Shown piece by piece: positions 8,304 through 17,550 of a stretch of 64,000 nucleotides of DNA (its first letter is position 1; the number at the start of each line of letters is the position of its first letter). Below the pieces are notes generated by a model. It saw nothing but the letters and a program-made list of their open reading frames with translations. It did no database searches and was not told the origin of the DNA. This DNA comes from Mesorhizobium sp. LMG 17147 (GTDB lineage: Bacteria; Pseudomonadota; Alphaproteobacteria; Rhizobiales; Rhizobiaceae), in the NCBI RefSeq assembly GCF_024297145.1, contig NZ_JANCTC010000006.1, positions 62,001 through 126,000 of the forward strand. Reading direction: 5' to 3'. The translations under genes and the position numbers were made by a program.

Positions 8304-8881
8304 ACATCCTCGTCCTCTACGCTCATCCGGTGGAGACCAGCTTCAACGCCGGCCTGCACCGGACCATCGTCGAGCGCCTGAAGGCGGCCGGCCATGTGGT
8401 CGACGACTGCGACCTCTATGCCGAGAATTTCGATCCCAGGCTGACGCGCGCCGAACGGATGTCCTATCACGACGAACGCAGCGACGGCGATCCGGCGTCG
8501 CCTTATGTCGAGCGCTTGCTGCGGGCCGAGGCGCTGGTGCTGTCGTTTCCGGTGTGGAACTTCGGCTATCCGGCCATTCTGAAGGGCTTTTTCGATCGCG
8601 TCTTCCTGCCCGGCGTGTCGTTCAAGCTGGTCGCCGGCAAAGTGCAGCCGTCACTGCACAATATTCGCAAGGTGGTCGCGGTCACGACTTATGGCGGCAG
8701 CCGGTTCCGAGCCATGCTGATGGGTGACCCGCCGCGCAAGCTGGTCAATCGGGTGCTGCGTGCGACGATCAAGCCCGGCGGGTCGGTTTCCTACCTTGCG
8801 CATTACTCGATGAACCTGTCGACCGAGGGCAGTCGGAAGAGGTTCGTGGCGAAGGTCGCGGCCAGGATCGATGCGTTCTGA
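8300..8881 (+). CDS. Flavodoxin-like NAD(P)H-quinone oxidoreductase
   Basis: A 193-residue protein of the NQO/KefF/YwrO flavodoxin-fold family. The N-terminus MNILVLYAHPVETSFNAGLH binds FMN or FAD, and the central block SFPVWNFGYPAILKGFFDRV is the family signature. The start is the TTG at 8300, which overlaps the stop of the flavin oxidase (TTGA). As the last gene of the operon it may recycle electrons or reduce a quinone-like intermediate produced by the oxidase. It converges on the FAD/GcvT gene with only 6 bp between the stops. Confidence 0.87.
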   Translation: MNILVLYAHPVETSFNAGLHRTIVERLKAAGHVVDDCDLYAENFDPRLTRAERMSYHDERSDGDPASPYVERLLRAEALVLSFPVWNFGYPAILKGFFDRVFLPGVSFKLVAGKVQPSLHNIRKVVAVTTYGGSRFRAMLMGDPPRKLVNRVLRATIKPGGSVSYLAHYSMNLSTEGSRKRFVAKVAARIDAF

Positions 8882-8887
8882 GGTGCG

Positions 8888-11362
8888 CTACACCCGCACC
8901 CGTTCCGCCTTCGGATCGTACATCGGCTTAAGCGACGCCTCCGCCGCAAAGCGCTCGCCGGCGATCTCGATCTCGTAGGACGACGACAGGACATCCGCCT
9001 CGCTCTCGCCCTTGCAAGGCACGTAACCAAGCCCGATAGCGCCGCCGAGATGATGGCCGTAATTGCCCGAGGTGATCGGACCGACGATCTTGCCGTCGCG
9101 CAGGATCGCCTCGTTGTGGAAGAGCAGCGGCTCGGTGTCGTTCAGGCGAAACTGCACCAGCCGGCGCGACAGGCCGGTTTCTTTCTTCTTCAGCACCGCA
9201 TCGCGGCCGAGGAAGTCTCCCTTGGCCGTCTTCACGGCAAAGCCGAGGCCGGCCTCCAGCACATTGTCTTCGTCGGTGATGTCGTGGCCGAAATGCCTGA
9301 AGGCCTTTTCGATGCGGCAGGAATCCAATGTGTGCAGGCCGCATAGCTTCAGGCCGACGTCGGCGCCGGCTTCTTCTATCGCCTCGAAGACGTGGGCAGC
9401 CTGGTCGGTCGAGACATAAAGCTCCCAGCCGAGCTCGCCGACATAGGTGACGCGGTGGGCGCGGGCCAGCCCCATGCCGATTTCGATCTCCTGAAACGTG
9501 CCGAACGGGTTGTTTTCGTTTGAAAAATCGTTGGGGCTCACCCTTTGAATCAGCTTTCTCGCATCCGGGCCCATCAGGCAGAGCACGGCTTCGGCAGCGG
9601 TCACATCGGTGATGACGACGAACTCGTCGGCAAGATGTTTTCGCAGCCAGGCCAGATCGCGCTGCAGCGTCGCACCGGGCACGACGAGGAAGAAGGCTGT
9701 TTCAGACAGCCGTGAGACGGTGAGGTCGCTCTCGATGCCACCGCGCTGGTTGAGCATCTGGGTATAGACGATCTTGCCCGGCGCCACATCCATGTCGTTG
9801 GCGCAGAGCCTTTGCAGGAAGGCGCAGGCGTCGCGGCCTTCGACGCGGATCTTGCCGAACGAGGTCATGTCGAACAGGCCGACGCCGTTCCTGACCGCCA
9901 GATGCTCCTCGCGCTGGTTGTTGAACCAGTTCTGCCGTTTCCAGGAATAGCGGTATTCGCGCTCCTGGCCGGGCCTAGCGAACCAGTTGGCGCGCTCCCA
10001 GCCGGCGACCTCGCCGAACACCGCACCGCGCGCCTTCAGATGCTCATGCAGCGGCGAGCGCCTTATGTTGCGCGAAGTCGCCATCTGCCGGTAGGGGAAA
10101 TGATCGGCGTAGAGCAGGCCGAGCGTTTCGGAGACGCGCTCCTTGAGATAACGGCGGTTCTTCTGGAACGGCTGGGCGCGGCGGATGTCGACCTCCCAGA
10201 GATCGAAAGGCGCCTCGCCGTCATTGATCCATTGCGCCAGCGCCATGCCGGCGCCACCGGAGGAGACGATGCCGATCGAATTGTAGCCGGTCGCCATCCA
10301 GTAGCCGGAAAGCTCCGGCGCCTCGCCGAGATAGTAGCGATCGTCGGGCGTGAAGCTTTCGGGGCCGTTGAAGAAGGTGTGGATGCCGGCGGTGGCCAGC
10401 ATCGGCATGCGGTTGACGCCCATTTCGAGGATCGGCTCGAAATGATCCATGTCCGCGGGCAACTGGTCGAAGCAGAAATCCTCGCTTATGCCGTTCATGC
10501 CCCACGGCTTGGCTACCGGTTCGAAAGCGCCGAGCATCATCTTGCCGGCATCTTCCTTGTAGTAGGCGCACTCGTCCGGGACGCGCAGCACCGGCAGGCG
10601 GGAAAGCCCGGGGATCGGTTCCGTTACGAGATAGAAATGTTCGCAGGCGTGCAACGGGATGGTGACGCCGTTCTGGGCGCCAAGCTCGCGTGCCCACATG
10701 CCGGCGCAGTTGACGACGATGTCGGTATCGATCGTGCCTTGCTCGTCGCCCTGCGCCCAGGACACCCCGGTGACGCGGCCGGCCCTGGTATGGACCTTGG
10801 TCACCTTCACATTCTCGACGATCGTCGCACCACGCTGGCGCGCGCCCTTGGCCAAGGCCATGGCGATGTTGGCGGGGTCGCACTGGCCGTCGAGCGGCAG
10901 ATGCACGGCGCCGACCACATCGGATACATTGAGATGCGGGTACATCTGCTTGACTTCACCTGGCGAAATCTCGCGCACGTCGACATCGAAGGCGCGGGCG
11001 AGAGACGCCTGCCGATAGATCTCGTGCTTGCGCTCCTCGGTCAGCGCCACGGTGATCGAGCCGACCTGGCGCATGCCGGTGCCGACATCGGTCTCGGCCT
11101 CGAGCTTGACGTAGAGGTCGGCCGAATATTTCGCCAGCCGCGTCATGTTCTGCGAGCCGCGCAATTGGCCGATCAGGCCGGCAGCGTGCCATGTCGTGCC
11201 TGACGTCAGCTGCTTGCGCTCGAGCAGCACGATATCGGTCCAGCCGAGTCTGGCCAGATGATAGGCGACCGAGCAACCGGAGACGCCGCCGCCGATGATG
11301 ACCGCCCTTGCTTTGGGAGGAATGGCCTTGGTCGGAATGGTTTTGGTGGGCGGGGCGCTCAT
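8888..11362 (-). CDS. Dimethylglycine dehydrogenase-like FAD/GcvT protein (copy 1)
   Basis: An 824-residue fusion of an N-terminal DAO-type FAD oxidoreductase domain (about 17-400), a linker domain and a C-terminal aminomethyltransferase (GcvT-like, THF-binding) domain (about 440-820). The dinucleotide-binding GGGVSG is at 24-29. The LTSGTTWHAAG motif carries His59, the position that holds covalent FAD in dimethylglycine and sarcosine dehydrogenases. Such enzymes oxidise N-methyl groups and pass the formaldehyde unit to THF. Its ATG overlaps the stop of the aminotransferase by 4 bp, and it is the last gene of a four-gene operon. The substrate may be dimethylglycine, sarcosine or another N-methyl amino acid. 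Confidence 0.88.
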   Translation of the reverse strand: MSAPPTKTIPTKAIPPKARAVIIGGGVSGCSVAYHLARLGWTDIVLLERKQLTSGTTWHAAGLIGQLRGSQNMTRLAKYSADLYVKLEAETDVGTGMRQVGSITVALTEERKHEIYRQASLARAFDVDVREISPGEVKQMYPHLNVSDVVGAVHLPLDGQCDPANIAMALAKGARQRGATIVENVKVTKVHTRAGRVTGVSWAQGDEQGTIDTDIVVNCAGMWARELGAQNGVTIPLHACEHFYLVTEPIPGLSRLPVLRVPDECAYYKEDAGKMMLGAFEPVAKPWGMNGISEDFCFDQLPADMDHFEPILEMGVNRMPMLATAGIHTFFNGPESFTPDDRYYLGEAPELSGYWMATGYNSIGIVSSGGAGMALAQWINDGEAPFDLWEVDIRRAQPFQKNRRYLKERVSETLGLLYADHFPYRQMATSRNIRRSPLHEHLKARGAVFGEVAGWERANWFARPGQEREYRYSWKRQNWFNNQREEHLAVRNGVGLFDMTSFGKIRVEGRDACAFLQRLCANDMDVAPGKIVYTQMLNQRGGIESDLTVSRLSETAFFLVVPGATLQRDLAWLRKHLADEFVVITDVTAAEAVLCLMGPDARKLIQRVSPNDFSNENNPFGTFQEIEIGMGLARAHRVTYVGELGWELYVSTDQAAHVFEAIEEAGADVGLKLCGLHTLDSCRIEKAFRHFGHDITDEDNVLEAGLGFAVKTAKGDFLGRDAVLKKKETGLSRRLVQFRLNDTEPLLFHNEAILRDGKIVGPITSGNYGHHLGGAIGLGYVPCKGESEADVLSSSYEIEIAGERFAAEASLKPMYDPKAERVRV

Positions 11363-12540
11363 GCGGCCTCACGGCGATAGCTGGATGCGAAGCGGCGCAG
11401 GCGTGTGGCAGCCTCCATCAGCACCGGCTCGGGCTGGCAGAGGCTGAAGCGGATGTGGCCTGCTGCGGCCGCGCCGAAGCTCGAGCCGGGCATAACGCCG
11501 ACCTTCTCCTGGTCGAGGAAAGCCCAGGCGAATTTTTCGTCGTCCGGCTCGATCGCCGATATGTCGAGCATCACATACATGCCGCCTTCGGAGCCGCGCA
11601 CGGTGACGTTGTTCATACCGCGCATGGCATCGAGAACGACGGCGCGCCTCGCGGCATAGCGCTCGGCGATCTCCTCGACGCCGTAGCCGTTTTCGAGCGC
11701 CTCGGCGCAGGCGAGGCTGATGAAGGCCGGCAGGCCGTAGGTCATCACCAGATTGAGGTCGGTCAGCAGCGAGATCATCTCCTCGGGCCCGGTCAGCCAG
11801 CCCATGCGCCAGCCGGTCATGCCGTGGCTCTTGGACATCGAATTGATGACTAGCGTGCGTTCCGTCATGCCAGGCAGCGAGCGTGGTGAGACGTGCTCGC
11901 CGCCGCCCAGCGTCCAGTAGACCTCGTCCGACAGGAGCCAGAGGTCATGCTCGCGGCAGATCTGCGCCAGCTCTTCCAGGCGCTCGCGCGAATAGACGGC
12001 GCCCGTGGGATTGTTCGGCGTGTTGATCAGGATGGCGCGGGTGTTCGGCCGAAGGGCGGCGCGGATGTCGGCGGCGCGCGGCTGAAAGCTGTCTTCGGCG
12101 GGGGTCTCGACGAGGCTGAACTCGGCGCCCGCCGCACTGAAGGTATTCGGATAGGTGGCGTAATAGGGCGCAACGACGATGGCATGGTCGCCCTGGTCGA
12201 GAACCGCTTGAATGGCCGCGTAAAGCGCGGCCTGCCCCCCCGGCGTGGCGATGACCTGGTCGGGGCTGGTCGCAACCCCGGTGCACTGCGTCGAGGCCGC
12301 CGCCATCGCCTTGCGCAGGCGTGGAACGCCGGCAAGCGGCGTGTAGTGGTGATTGCTGGCGCGGACGGCCGTCACACAGGCTTCGATCGTCTCGTCTGGC
12401 GTGTCGAAATCATGGTCGCCGACCGACAGCATGATGATGTCGTCGCCAGCCTGCTTGCGCGCCCAGGCAGCGGAATGAACCTCCCAGCCATCCTTGCCCG
12501 AAGGCACGATGCCGGAAATGCGCGATGATGGTCTGGGCAT
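11359..12540 (-). CDS. Class I/II PLP-dependent aminotransferase
   Basis: A 393-residue fold-type I aminotransferase. The PLP lysine is Lys237 in SMSKSHGMTGWRMG. The substrate/PLP residues NTPNNPTG (173-180) and SDEVY (204-208) are intact. I chose the ATG at 12540, which overlaps the stop of the homocysteine methyltransferase gene by one base (TAATG). A longer open frame to 13479 reads the methyltransferase gene out of frame and is spurious. It ends with a 4-bp overlap with the FAD/GcvT gene. In this operon it could transaminate the amino acid left after N-demethylation; the amino acid is unknown. Confidence 0.9.
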   Translation of the reverse strand: MPRPSSRISGIVPSGKDGWEVHSAAWARKQAGDDIIMLSVGDHDFDTPDETIEACVTAVRASNHHYTPLAGVPRLRKAMAAASTQCTGVATSPDQVIATPGGQAALYAAIQAVLDQGDHAIVVAPYYATYPNTFSAAGAEFSLVETPAEDSFQPRAADIRAALRPNTRAILINTPNNPTGAVYSRERLEELAQICREHDLWLLSDEVYWTLGGGEHVSPRSLPGMTERTLVINSMSKSHGMTGWRMGWLTGPEEMISLLTDLNLVMTYGLPAFISLACAEALENGYGVEEIAERYAARRAVVLDAMRGMNNVTVRGSEGGMYVMLDISAIEPDDEKFAWAFLDQEKVGVMPGSSFGAAAAGHIRFSLCQPEPVLMEAATRLRRFASSYRREAA

Positions 12541-13439
12541 TATGCTACTCCCGAAATTTCGTAGCCGGCTTGTTCGAGCCGGTCGCGCAGCGCGGCGATG
12601 TGGGCAGGTCCGACTTCGCAGCAGCCGCCGACGATGCCGGCGCCAGCCTCGACCCAGCCGATCGCCTGGCCGGCATAGGCATCCGGATCGAGGTCGTGGC
12701 GGGCGTGCAGCACTTCCACGGTGCCGCCATGCTTGAGTGCCTCGACCGAGGTGAAGCCGTTGGCATAGGCGCCGACCGGCCCGCCGAGGGCGATCAGTTC
12801 GGGGAGCGCTGCAGCGATCGCCTCGGGCCGGCAGCAATTGATCAGCCGGGCCGTGACGGGCAGGCCGTCGAGAGCGCTTGCCGCCGCCGCAATGGCTTCG
12901 CCGCTGCGCAGGCGCGGTGCGCCGTGGTCGGCGAGCGTCCACGACACCCATACAGGCTTGCCGCTTTCCGACGCTGCGGTGACGGCGGCGCGCGCCTCTT
13001 CGGCCGACGCCATGGTTTCGCACAGAAACAGATCGACGCCGTCCGTCTGCTCGGCAACGATACGGCGATAGACGTCGAGCGTATCCTGGAAGGATATCGT
13101 CAGCGCTGGCGCATAGCTGCCGAACAGCGGCGACAGGCAGCCGGCGATCGCCGCGTCGCCGGCCTGGTCGCGCGCTTGCCTTGCCAGTTCTATGCCGCGC
13201 TTCTGCAACGGCTTGAACAGCTCTTCCGCGCCTTCGCGCGCCAGCCGCTCCGGTGTTGCGGAATAAGTGTTGATGGTGATGACGCGGGCGCCGGCGCGGA
13301 TAAATTCGGCATGCAGGTCGCGCACCAGATCCGGTTCGTCGATGAGCACCCTGGCCGACCACAGCGGCGTCGGCTCGGAGCTGCTGCGGCGGACCAGCTC
13401 TTGGCCCATGCCGCCATCGGTGAGGATCACTTTCTTCAT
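12540..13439 (-). CDS. Homocysteine S-methyltransferase family protein
   Basis: A 299-residue single-domain homocysteine methyltransferase (MmuM-like). Zinc ligands are seen as INCCRPE near residue 200 and GGCC near 280. The N-terminus LTDGGMGQEL is typical of the family. The ATG at 13439 overlaps the stop of the upstream FAD/GcvT gene by 4 bp. These enzymes move a methyl group from S-methylmethionine, betaine or a similar onium compound to homocysteine. Lying between two N-demethylating flavoproteins, it may take the first methyl group from a quaternary ammonium substrate, an alternative to the corrinoid route elsewhere in the window. That role is inferred. Confidence 0.88.
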   Translation of the reverse strand: MKKVILTDGGMGQELVRRSSSEPTPLWSARVLIDEPDLVRDLHAEFIRAGARVITINTYSATPERLAREGAEELFKPLQKRGIELARQARDQAGDAAIAGCLSPLFGSYAPALTISFQDTLDVYRRIVAEQTDGVDLFLCETMASAEEARAAVTAASESGKPVWVSWTLADHGAPRLRSGEAIAAAASALDGLPVTARLINCCRPEAIAAALPELIALGGPVGAYANGFTSVEALKHGGTVEVLHARHDLDPDAYAGQAIGWVEAGAGIVGGCCEVGPAHIAALRDRLEQAGYEISGVA

Positions 13440-15889
13440 GCTCTGAGCCTCTCGTTCTTTGGATCCCATAACGGCTCATCCTCCTGCACGACCGCCCGAA
13501 AACGTTCGCCGAAGATCTCGACCTCGACCGCCGTTCCCGGCTCGGTCAGGTCCGCGCGCAGCATGCCGAGCGCGATCGATTTGTCGATACGATGACCCCA
13601 GCCGCCGGATGTCGTCTCGCCGACGATCCGGCCGTCACGCCACAGCGTCGACATATAAGGCGCATCGCAGTCACCGGGGTTTTCGACGACAAGCGTGACG
13701 AAGCGTTTCTTGACGCCCTGCTGCTTCTCGTTCTGCAGCGCTGCCTTGCCGCGGAAGTCAGGCTTGTCCCATCTGACGAAGCGCTCCAGCCCGCCCTGCA
13801 GGATCGAATAGGCGGTCGACAGGTCGCCCTTCCAGGTGCGGTAACCTTTTTCGAGCCGCAGCGAATCCAGCGCGTACATGCCGAACGGTTTCAGGCCGTG
13901 CTTCTGGCCAGCTGCCCAGACGGTGTCGAAGATCGCTGCGGTATCATCGATCTTGCTGTGGATTTCCCAGCCGAGCTCGCCCGCGAAGGACACGCGCACC
14001 AGCTTTGCCCAACGTCCGGCGATACTGGTCTCCTGATGCGTCAGCCAGGGCAGGGTGAGGTCGGCCGCGCAGAGTTCGGCCAGGATTTTTCGCGAGTTGG
14101 GGCCGGCTAGGATCTGGGTAGAGTATTCCTCCGTCCTGTCGACCAGCTTGAATGCGGCGTCCTTCGGGATGCGCGATTTCAGCCATTCGAAATCATGCCA
14201 TTGCGCCACCGCGGCGGTGATCAGTGTCATCAGGTCTTCGTCGTGACGGACCACCGACATTTCGGTGACGATGCTGCCCTTGTCATCGGCAAAATAGACG
14301 AGGCCGATGCGGCCGGGTTTCGGCACCAAGCCTGTGACCTGGAGGCTGAGCCATTCGGCGGCACCTGGACCATCGAGATTGAAACGGGAAAAGCCCGGCA
14401 GGTCCAGAATGCCGGCGGCATCGCGGACGGCGAGGCATTCTTGGCGCACACGATGCTGCCACGGCCCGTCGCGGCGGAAAGTCAGCGTGGCTTCTTCGGA
14501 GACGTCGTCACCGGGCTGCGCATACCAGGTGGCGCGTTCCCAGCCATTATAGGCATCGAACTGGGCGCCGAGTGCCTTGATGCGGCCGTGGAGCGGCGAC
14601 AGCTTGCGGTCGCGTCCGGCCGGCCAGGCATGGCGCGGGAACTGGATGGCGTATTCGTTGCCGTATATTTCCATGCCCTTGGCAACACAATAATCCGGAG
14701 CCGAGGCGAAGGCGGTGAAACGGCGCGGATCGCAGGACCACATATCCCATTCGGTCTGGCCCTCGGTCACCCATTCGGCCAGCACCTTGCCGGCGCCGCC
14801 GCCCTGGGCGATGCCGAAGGTGAAGACGCAGGCCTCGAAGGCGTTGGGCACGCCGGGCATCGGCCCGATCAGCGGGTTGCCGTCCGGCGCATAGGGGATC
14901 GGCCCGTTGATGACTTTGGATAGGCCGGCGGTGCCGAGGATCGGCACGCGGGCGACAGCGTCAGCCAGGTAATATTCCAGCCGATCGAGATCGTCGGGAA
15001 ACAGCTGGAACGAAAAGTCGTCGGGCATCGGGTCGTTGTGGCCGACCCAGTGGGCGCGGCAATTGCGCTCATAAGGGCCGAGATTCATGCCGTTCTTTTC
15101 CTGGCGCAGATAATAGGACGTATCGACGTCGCGCAGCAGCGGCAGCTTCTTGCCCTGTTCCTTCGACCACGCCGCCAGTTCGGGGATTTCCTCGAACAGG
15201 ATATATTGATGGCTCATCACCATCATCGGCACCTCGCGGCCGAACATCCTGCCGATCTCGGCGGCGCGGTATCCGGCGGCGTTGACGACGATCTCGCAGC
15301 GGATCTCGCCTTGCGCCGTCTCGACCACCCACTCGTCGTTTTCTCGGCGCACGCCGGTGACCGGGCAGAAGCGGATGATCTTCGCGCCCATGTCGCGGGC
15401 ACCTTTAGCCAGCGCCTGGGTCAATTGCGCCGGGTCGATGTCGCCGTCATTCGGATCGTAGAGCGCGCCTTTCAGCTCATGCGTCTCGATGAAGGGGTAA
15501 CGACGCTTGATCTCGTCGAGCCCGACGACATCGATGTCCATGCCTTGGTAGCGGCCCATGCCCTTGGCGCGCTGGAATTCCTGCATGCGCTCCGCGCTAT
15601 GGGCTAGCCTGAGCGAGCCGGTGACGTGGTAGTTCATGGGATAGCCGACCTCGTCGGCCAGCCGGCGATAGAGTTCGGTCGAATATCGCTGCATGTTCAT
15701 CAGCGACCATGACGAGGAGAAAGTCGGCACGTTGCCGGCGGCATGCCAGGTCGAGCCGGAAGTCAGCTCGTTCTTCTCCAGAAGCACGCAGTCGATCCAG
15801 CCCGCTTTGGCGAGATGATAGAGCGAGGAGGCGCCGACGACACCGCCTCCGATGATCACAACGCGTGCCGTGGTCGGCAAACCGGCCAT
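13436..15889 (-). CDS. Dimethylglycine dehydrogenase-like FAD/GcvT protein (copy 2)
   Basis: An 817-residue protein with the same two-domain layout as copy 1: FAD domain first, GcvT-like folate domain last. GGGVVG lies at 14-19 and LTSGSTWHAAG carries the probable FAD-linking His49. It is the first gene of the four-gene operon and is coupled to the methyltransferase by an ATGA overlap. Its linker region (for example EIYGNEYAIQFPRHAWPAGR) differs clearly from copy 1, so the two probably act on different N-methyl substrates and are not a recent duplication. THF would be the acceptor of the one-carbon unit. Confidence 0.88.
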   Translation of the reverse strand: MAGLPTTARVVIIGGGVVGASSLYHLAKAGWIDCVLLEKNELTSGSTWHAAGNVPTFSSSWSLMNMQRYSTELYRRLADEVGYPMNYHVTGSLRLAHSAERMQEFQRAKGMGRYQGMDIDVVGLDEIKRRYPFIETHELKGALYDPNDGDIDPAQLTQALAKGARDMGAKIIRFCPVTGVRRENDEWVVETAQGEIRCEIVVNAAGYRAAEIGRMFGREVPMMVMSHQYILFEEIPELAAWSKEQGKKLPLLRDVDTSYYLRQEKNGMNLGPYERNCRAHWVGHNDPMPDDFSFQLFPDDLDRLEYYLADAVARVPILGTAGLSKVINGPIPYAPDGNPLIGPMPGVPNAFEACVFTFGIAQGGGAGKVLAEWVTEGQTEWDMWSCDPRRFTAFASAPDYCVAKGMEIYGNEYAIQFPRHAWPAGRDRKLSPLHGRIKALGAQFDAYNGWERATWYAQPGDDVSEEATLTFRRDGPWQHRVRQECLAVRDAAGILDLPGFSRFNLDGPGAAEWLSLQVTGLVPKPGRIGLVYFADDKGSIVTEMSVVRHDEDLMTLITAAVAQWHDFEWLKSRIPKDAAFKLVDRTEEYSTQILAGPNSRKILAELCAADLTLPWLTHQETSIAGRWAKLVRVSFAGELGWEIHSKIDDTAAIFDTVWAAGQKHGLKPFGMYALDSLRLEKGYRTWKGDLSTAYSILQGGLERFVRWDKPDFRGKAALQNEKQQGVKKRFVTLVVENPGDCDAPYMSTLWRDGRIVGETTSGGWGHRIDKSIALGMLRADLTEPGTAVEVEIFGERFRAVVQEDEPLWDPKNERLRA

Positions 15890-15913
15890 GTTCTTCTCCG
15901 ACTATTTGTTTTG

Positions 15914-15962
15914 ATGCATGTCGTTGTCCCAAAACCGCCACGCACTTTTGGGCGACATGCAT
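15914..15962. repeat. Palindromic repeat (ATGCATGTCG family)
   Basis: Outer arms ATGCATGTCG and CGACATGCAT and inner arms CCCAAAA and TTTTGGG form a nested palindrome in the 77 bp between the XRE regulator and the FAD/GcvT operon. A relative lies at 57805-57878. Confidence 0.8.
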
Positions 15963-15966
15963 TCGT

Positions 15967-16644
15967 TCAATAGACAGGCGGCGAAACCACCCAGATGACG
16001 ACAGCCGGCTCGGCGCCAGGATTGCGCCAGCGGAACGGCTTGCCGTCAAAGCGGAAGGAGTCGCCTTCGCCAAGCCGGTGCCAGACGCCAGCAATTTCGA
16101 TGTCGAAGCTGCCGGAAGCGACGTAGCCGGCTTCCTCGGTCGGCCGGCGCGCCTCGGTCTTCATCTCGGCACCCGGGGCGAAGGCCGAACGCAGCATCTC
16201 GAAGCTACCGCCGAGATCGGGGGACAGCAGCTCCTCCACCAGGCCAGAATCGCTTGTGCCAAGCACGCGTCGGCTGCCGGCGCGCACGACCACGCCGCGC
16301 TCGGTCTCGACAGGCACGTCATGGCTGAAGAACAGGCTGACCGGCACGCCGAACAATTCCGCGAAGGCTCTGAGGTCGCCGAGCGACGGGATCGACAGGC
16401 CGCGCTCGACCTGGCTGACCCAGCCGACGGAGCGGCCGAGCTTGAGGCCGGTCTCGGCAAGCGTCAGTCCGCGCGCCTTGCGCAAGGCGCGGATGTCGCC
16501 GGCCAGCAGCCGTTCGCTGCTGTCTTGTTCCGATCTGGCCGCGGTTGAGGGCAAAGCTGTCCCTGTTTCGGTGAAAAATTCCCAGCAAATTTCATGTGAA
16601 TGCACGTTTGTGAAAAAATCAAGAGGATTTTCATGCGCCCACAA
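15967..16644 (-). CDS. XRE-family HTH and cupin transcriptional regulator
   Basis: About 225 residues. A helix-turn-helix XRE domain is seen at about 46-105 (LLAGDIRALRKARGLTLAET then VGWVSQVERGLSIPSL). A small C-terminal cupin (AGYVASGSFDIEIAGVWHRL then GDSFRFDGKPFRWRN) would bind an effector. This architecture (PuuR/SutR-like) is common in local regulators of amine and amino-acid catabolism. The gene sits directly upstream of the FAD/GcvT-methyltransferase-aminotransferase operon on the same strand, so it probably controls it. The true N-terminus is uncertain: the first 35 residues look non-conserved, and a TTG just before PSTAARSEQ may be the real start. Confidence 0.85.
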   Translation of the reverse strand: MWAHENPLDFFTNVHSHEICWEFFTETGTALPSTAARSEQDSSERLLAGDIRALRKARGLTLAETGLKLGRSVGWVSQVERGLSIPSLGDLRAFAELFGVPVSLFFSHDVPVETERGVVVRAGSRRVLGTSDSGLVEELLSPDLGGSFEMLRSAFAPGAEMKTEARRPTEEAGYVASGSFDIEIAGVWHRLGEGDSFRFDGKPFRWRNPGAEPAVVIWVVSPPVY

Positions 16645-16768
16645 GATTTACTTGCGCCATTTTGACGGTTCGGGCAAAGGCTCGGCGCACGAGCGGCGAG
16701 TGGGGCGTCCGGTCGAGGCGGATAGGCTTATCGGGCGTTCAAAAAGACGCGCAAGGATGCTCCATCAC

Positions 16769-16818
16769 TTCTAGTCGGCGCATGATCCTTCCGGAGAATC
16801 GGGTTCGGGATCATACGC
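16769..16818. repeat. Degenerate GATCATGC-type intergenic palindrome
   Basis: GCATGATCC and GGGATCATACGC flank a CCGGAGAATCGGG core in the 185-bp gap between the divergent XRE regulator and nitroreductase genes. It resembles a widespread alphaproteobacterial repeat and a related copy lies at 21436-21515. Confidence 0.55.
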
Positions 16819-16830
16819 AAAGGGACGGCC

Positions 16831-17529
16831 ATGCTGGAAAACAACTCCCGGATTGCGGCGGCGATCGTCGATGACGCGATCACCTCGCGTCGATCGGTAC
16901 GCGCCTTCTTGCCCGATATGATCGACGACGACACCATCCGCGATATTCTCGCCGTTGCCGCGCGCGCGCCCTCAGGCACCAACATGCAGCCCTGGAAGGT
17001 CTATGTGACCAAGGGGGAGGTCAAGCAGCGCATCACCGATGCCATCCTCAGCTCGGGCATCCGCGCCGAAAAGGCGGAGTGGGACGAATATCGCTACTAT
17101 CCCGACCAGTTCTTCGAACCCTATCTGACGCGGCGGCGGGCCAACGGCTTCGGTCTCTACGGCGTGCTCGGCATCGGCCGGCGCGAGGTCGACAGGATGC
17201 GCGCGCAGCACGACCGCAACTTCATCTTCTTCGATGCGCCGGTCGGCATGATCTTCACCGTCGACCGGCGGCTGAACAAGGGGTCGTGGATCGACTACGG
17301 CATGTTCCTGCAAAACATCATGGTCGCGGCGCGGGGCAGGGGCCTGCACACCTGTCCGCAAGCTGCCTTCGCGCCGTATCACCGGCAGATCAGGCCGGTG
17401 CTCAACATTCCCGACGAGGAGATCGTCGTCTGCGGCATGGCGCTCGGCCATGAGGACACGTCCAAGCCCGAAAACGCATTCCGCACCGACCGCGCGCCGC
17501 TGGAAGAGTGGGTGACGTTCGCCAGCTAA
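16831..17529 (+). CDS. Nitroreductase family protein
   Basis: A 232-residue FMN-dependent nitroreductase-fold protein. The N-terminal SRRSVRAFL motif binds the FMN phosphate, ARAPSGTNMQPWKVYV is the second family signature, and the C-terminal CGMALGHED precedes the usual tail. It is soluble and cytoplasmic, probably a homodimer using NAD(P)H. The ATG at 16831 follows AAGGGACGG. Substrates range from nitroaromatics to quinones and flavins and cannot be told here. It converges on soxG with about 20 bp between the stops and is divergent from the XRE regulator. Confidence 0.88.
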   Translation: MLENNSRIAAAIVDDAITSRRSVRAFLPDMIDDDTIRDILAVAARAPSGTNMQPWKVYVTKGEVKQRITDAILSSGIRAEKAEWDEYRYYPDQFFEPYLTRRRANGFGLYGVLGIGRREVDRMRAQHDRNFIFFDAPVGMIFTVDRRLNKGSWIDYGMFLQNIMVAARGRGLHTCPQAAFAPYHRQIRPVLNIPDEEIVVCGMALGHEDTSKPENAFRTDRAPLEEWVTFAS

Positions 17530-17550
17530 CGTGGCGACGCGCCGGCTGAG

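Noticed and set aside
9812..11203. 463-residue plus-strand frame opposite FAD/GcvT copy 1
   Set aside because: Antisense shadow; composition is Ala, Gly, Arg, His and Asp rich without domains.
11359..13479. A 706-residue frame covering the aminotransferase and beyond
   Set aside because: Only the part from 12540 matches an aminotransferase. The rest is the out-of-frame reading of the homocysteine methyltransferase gene.
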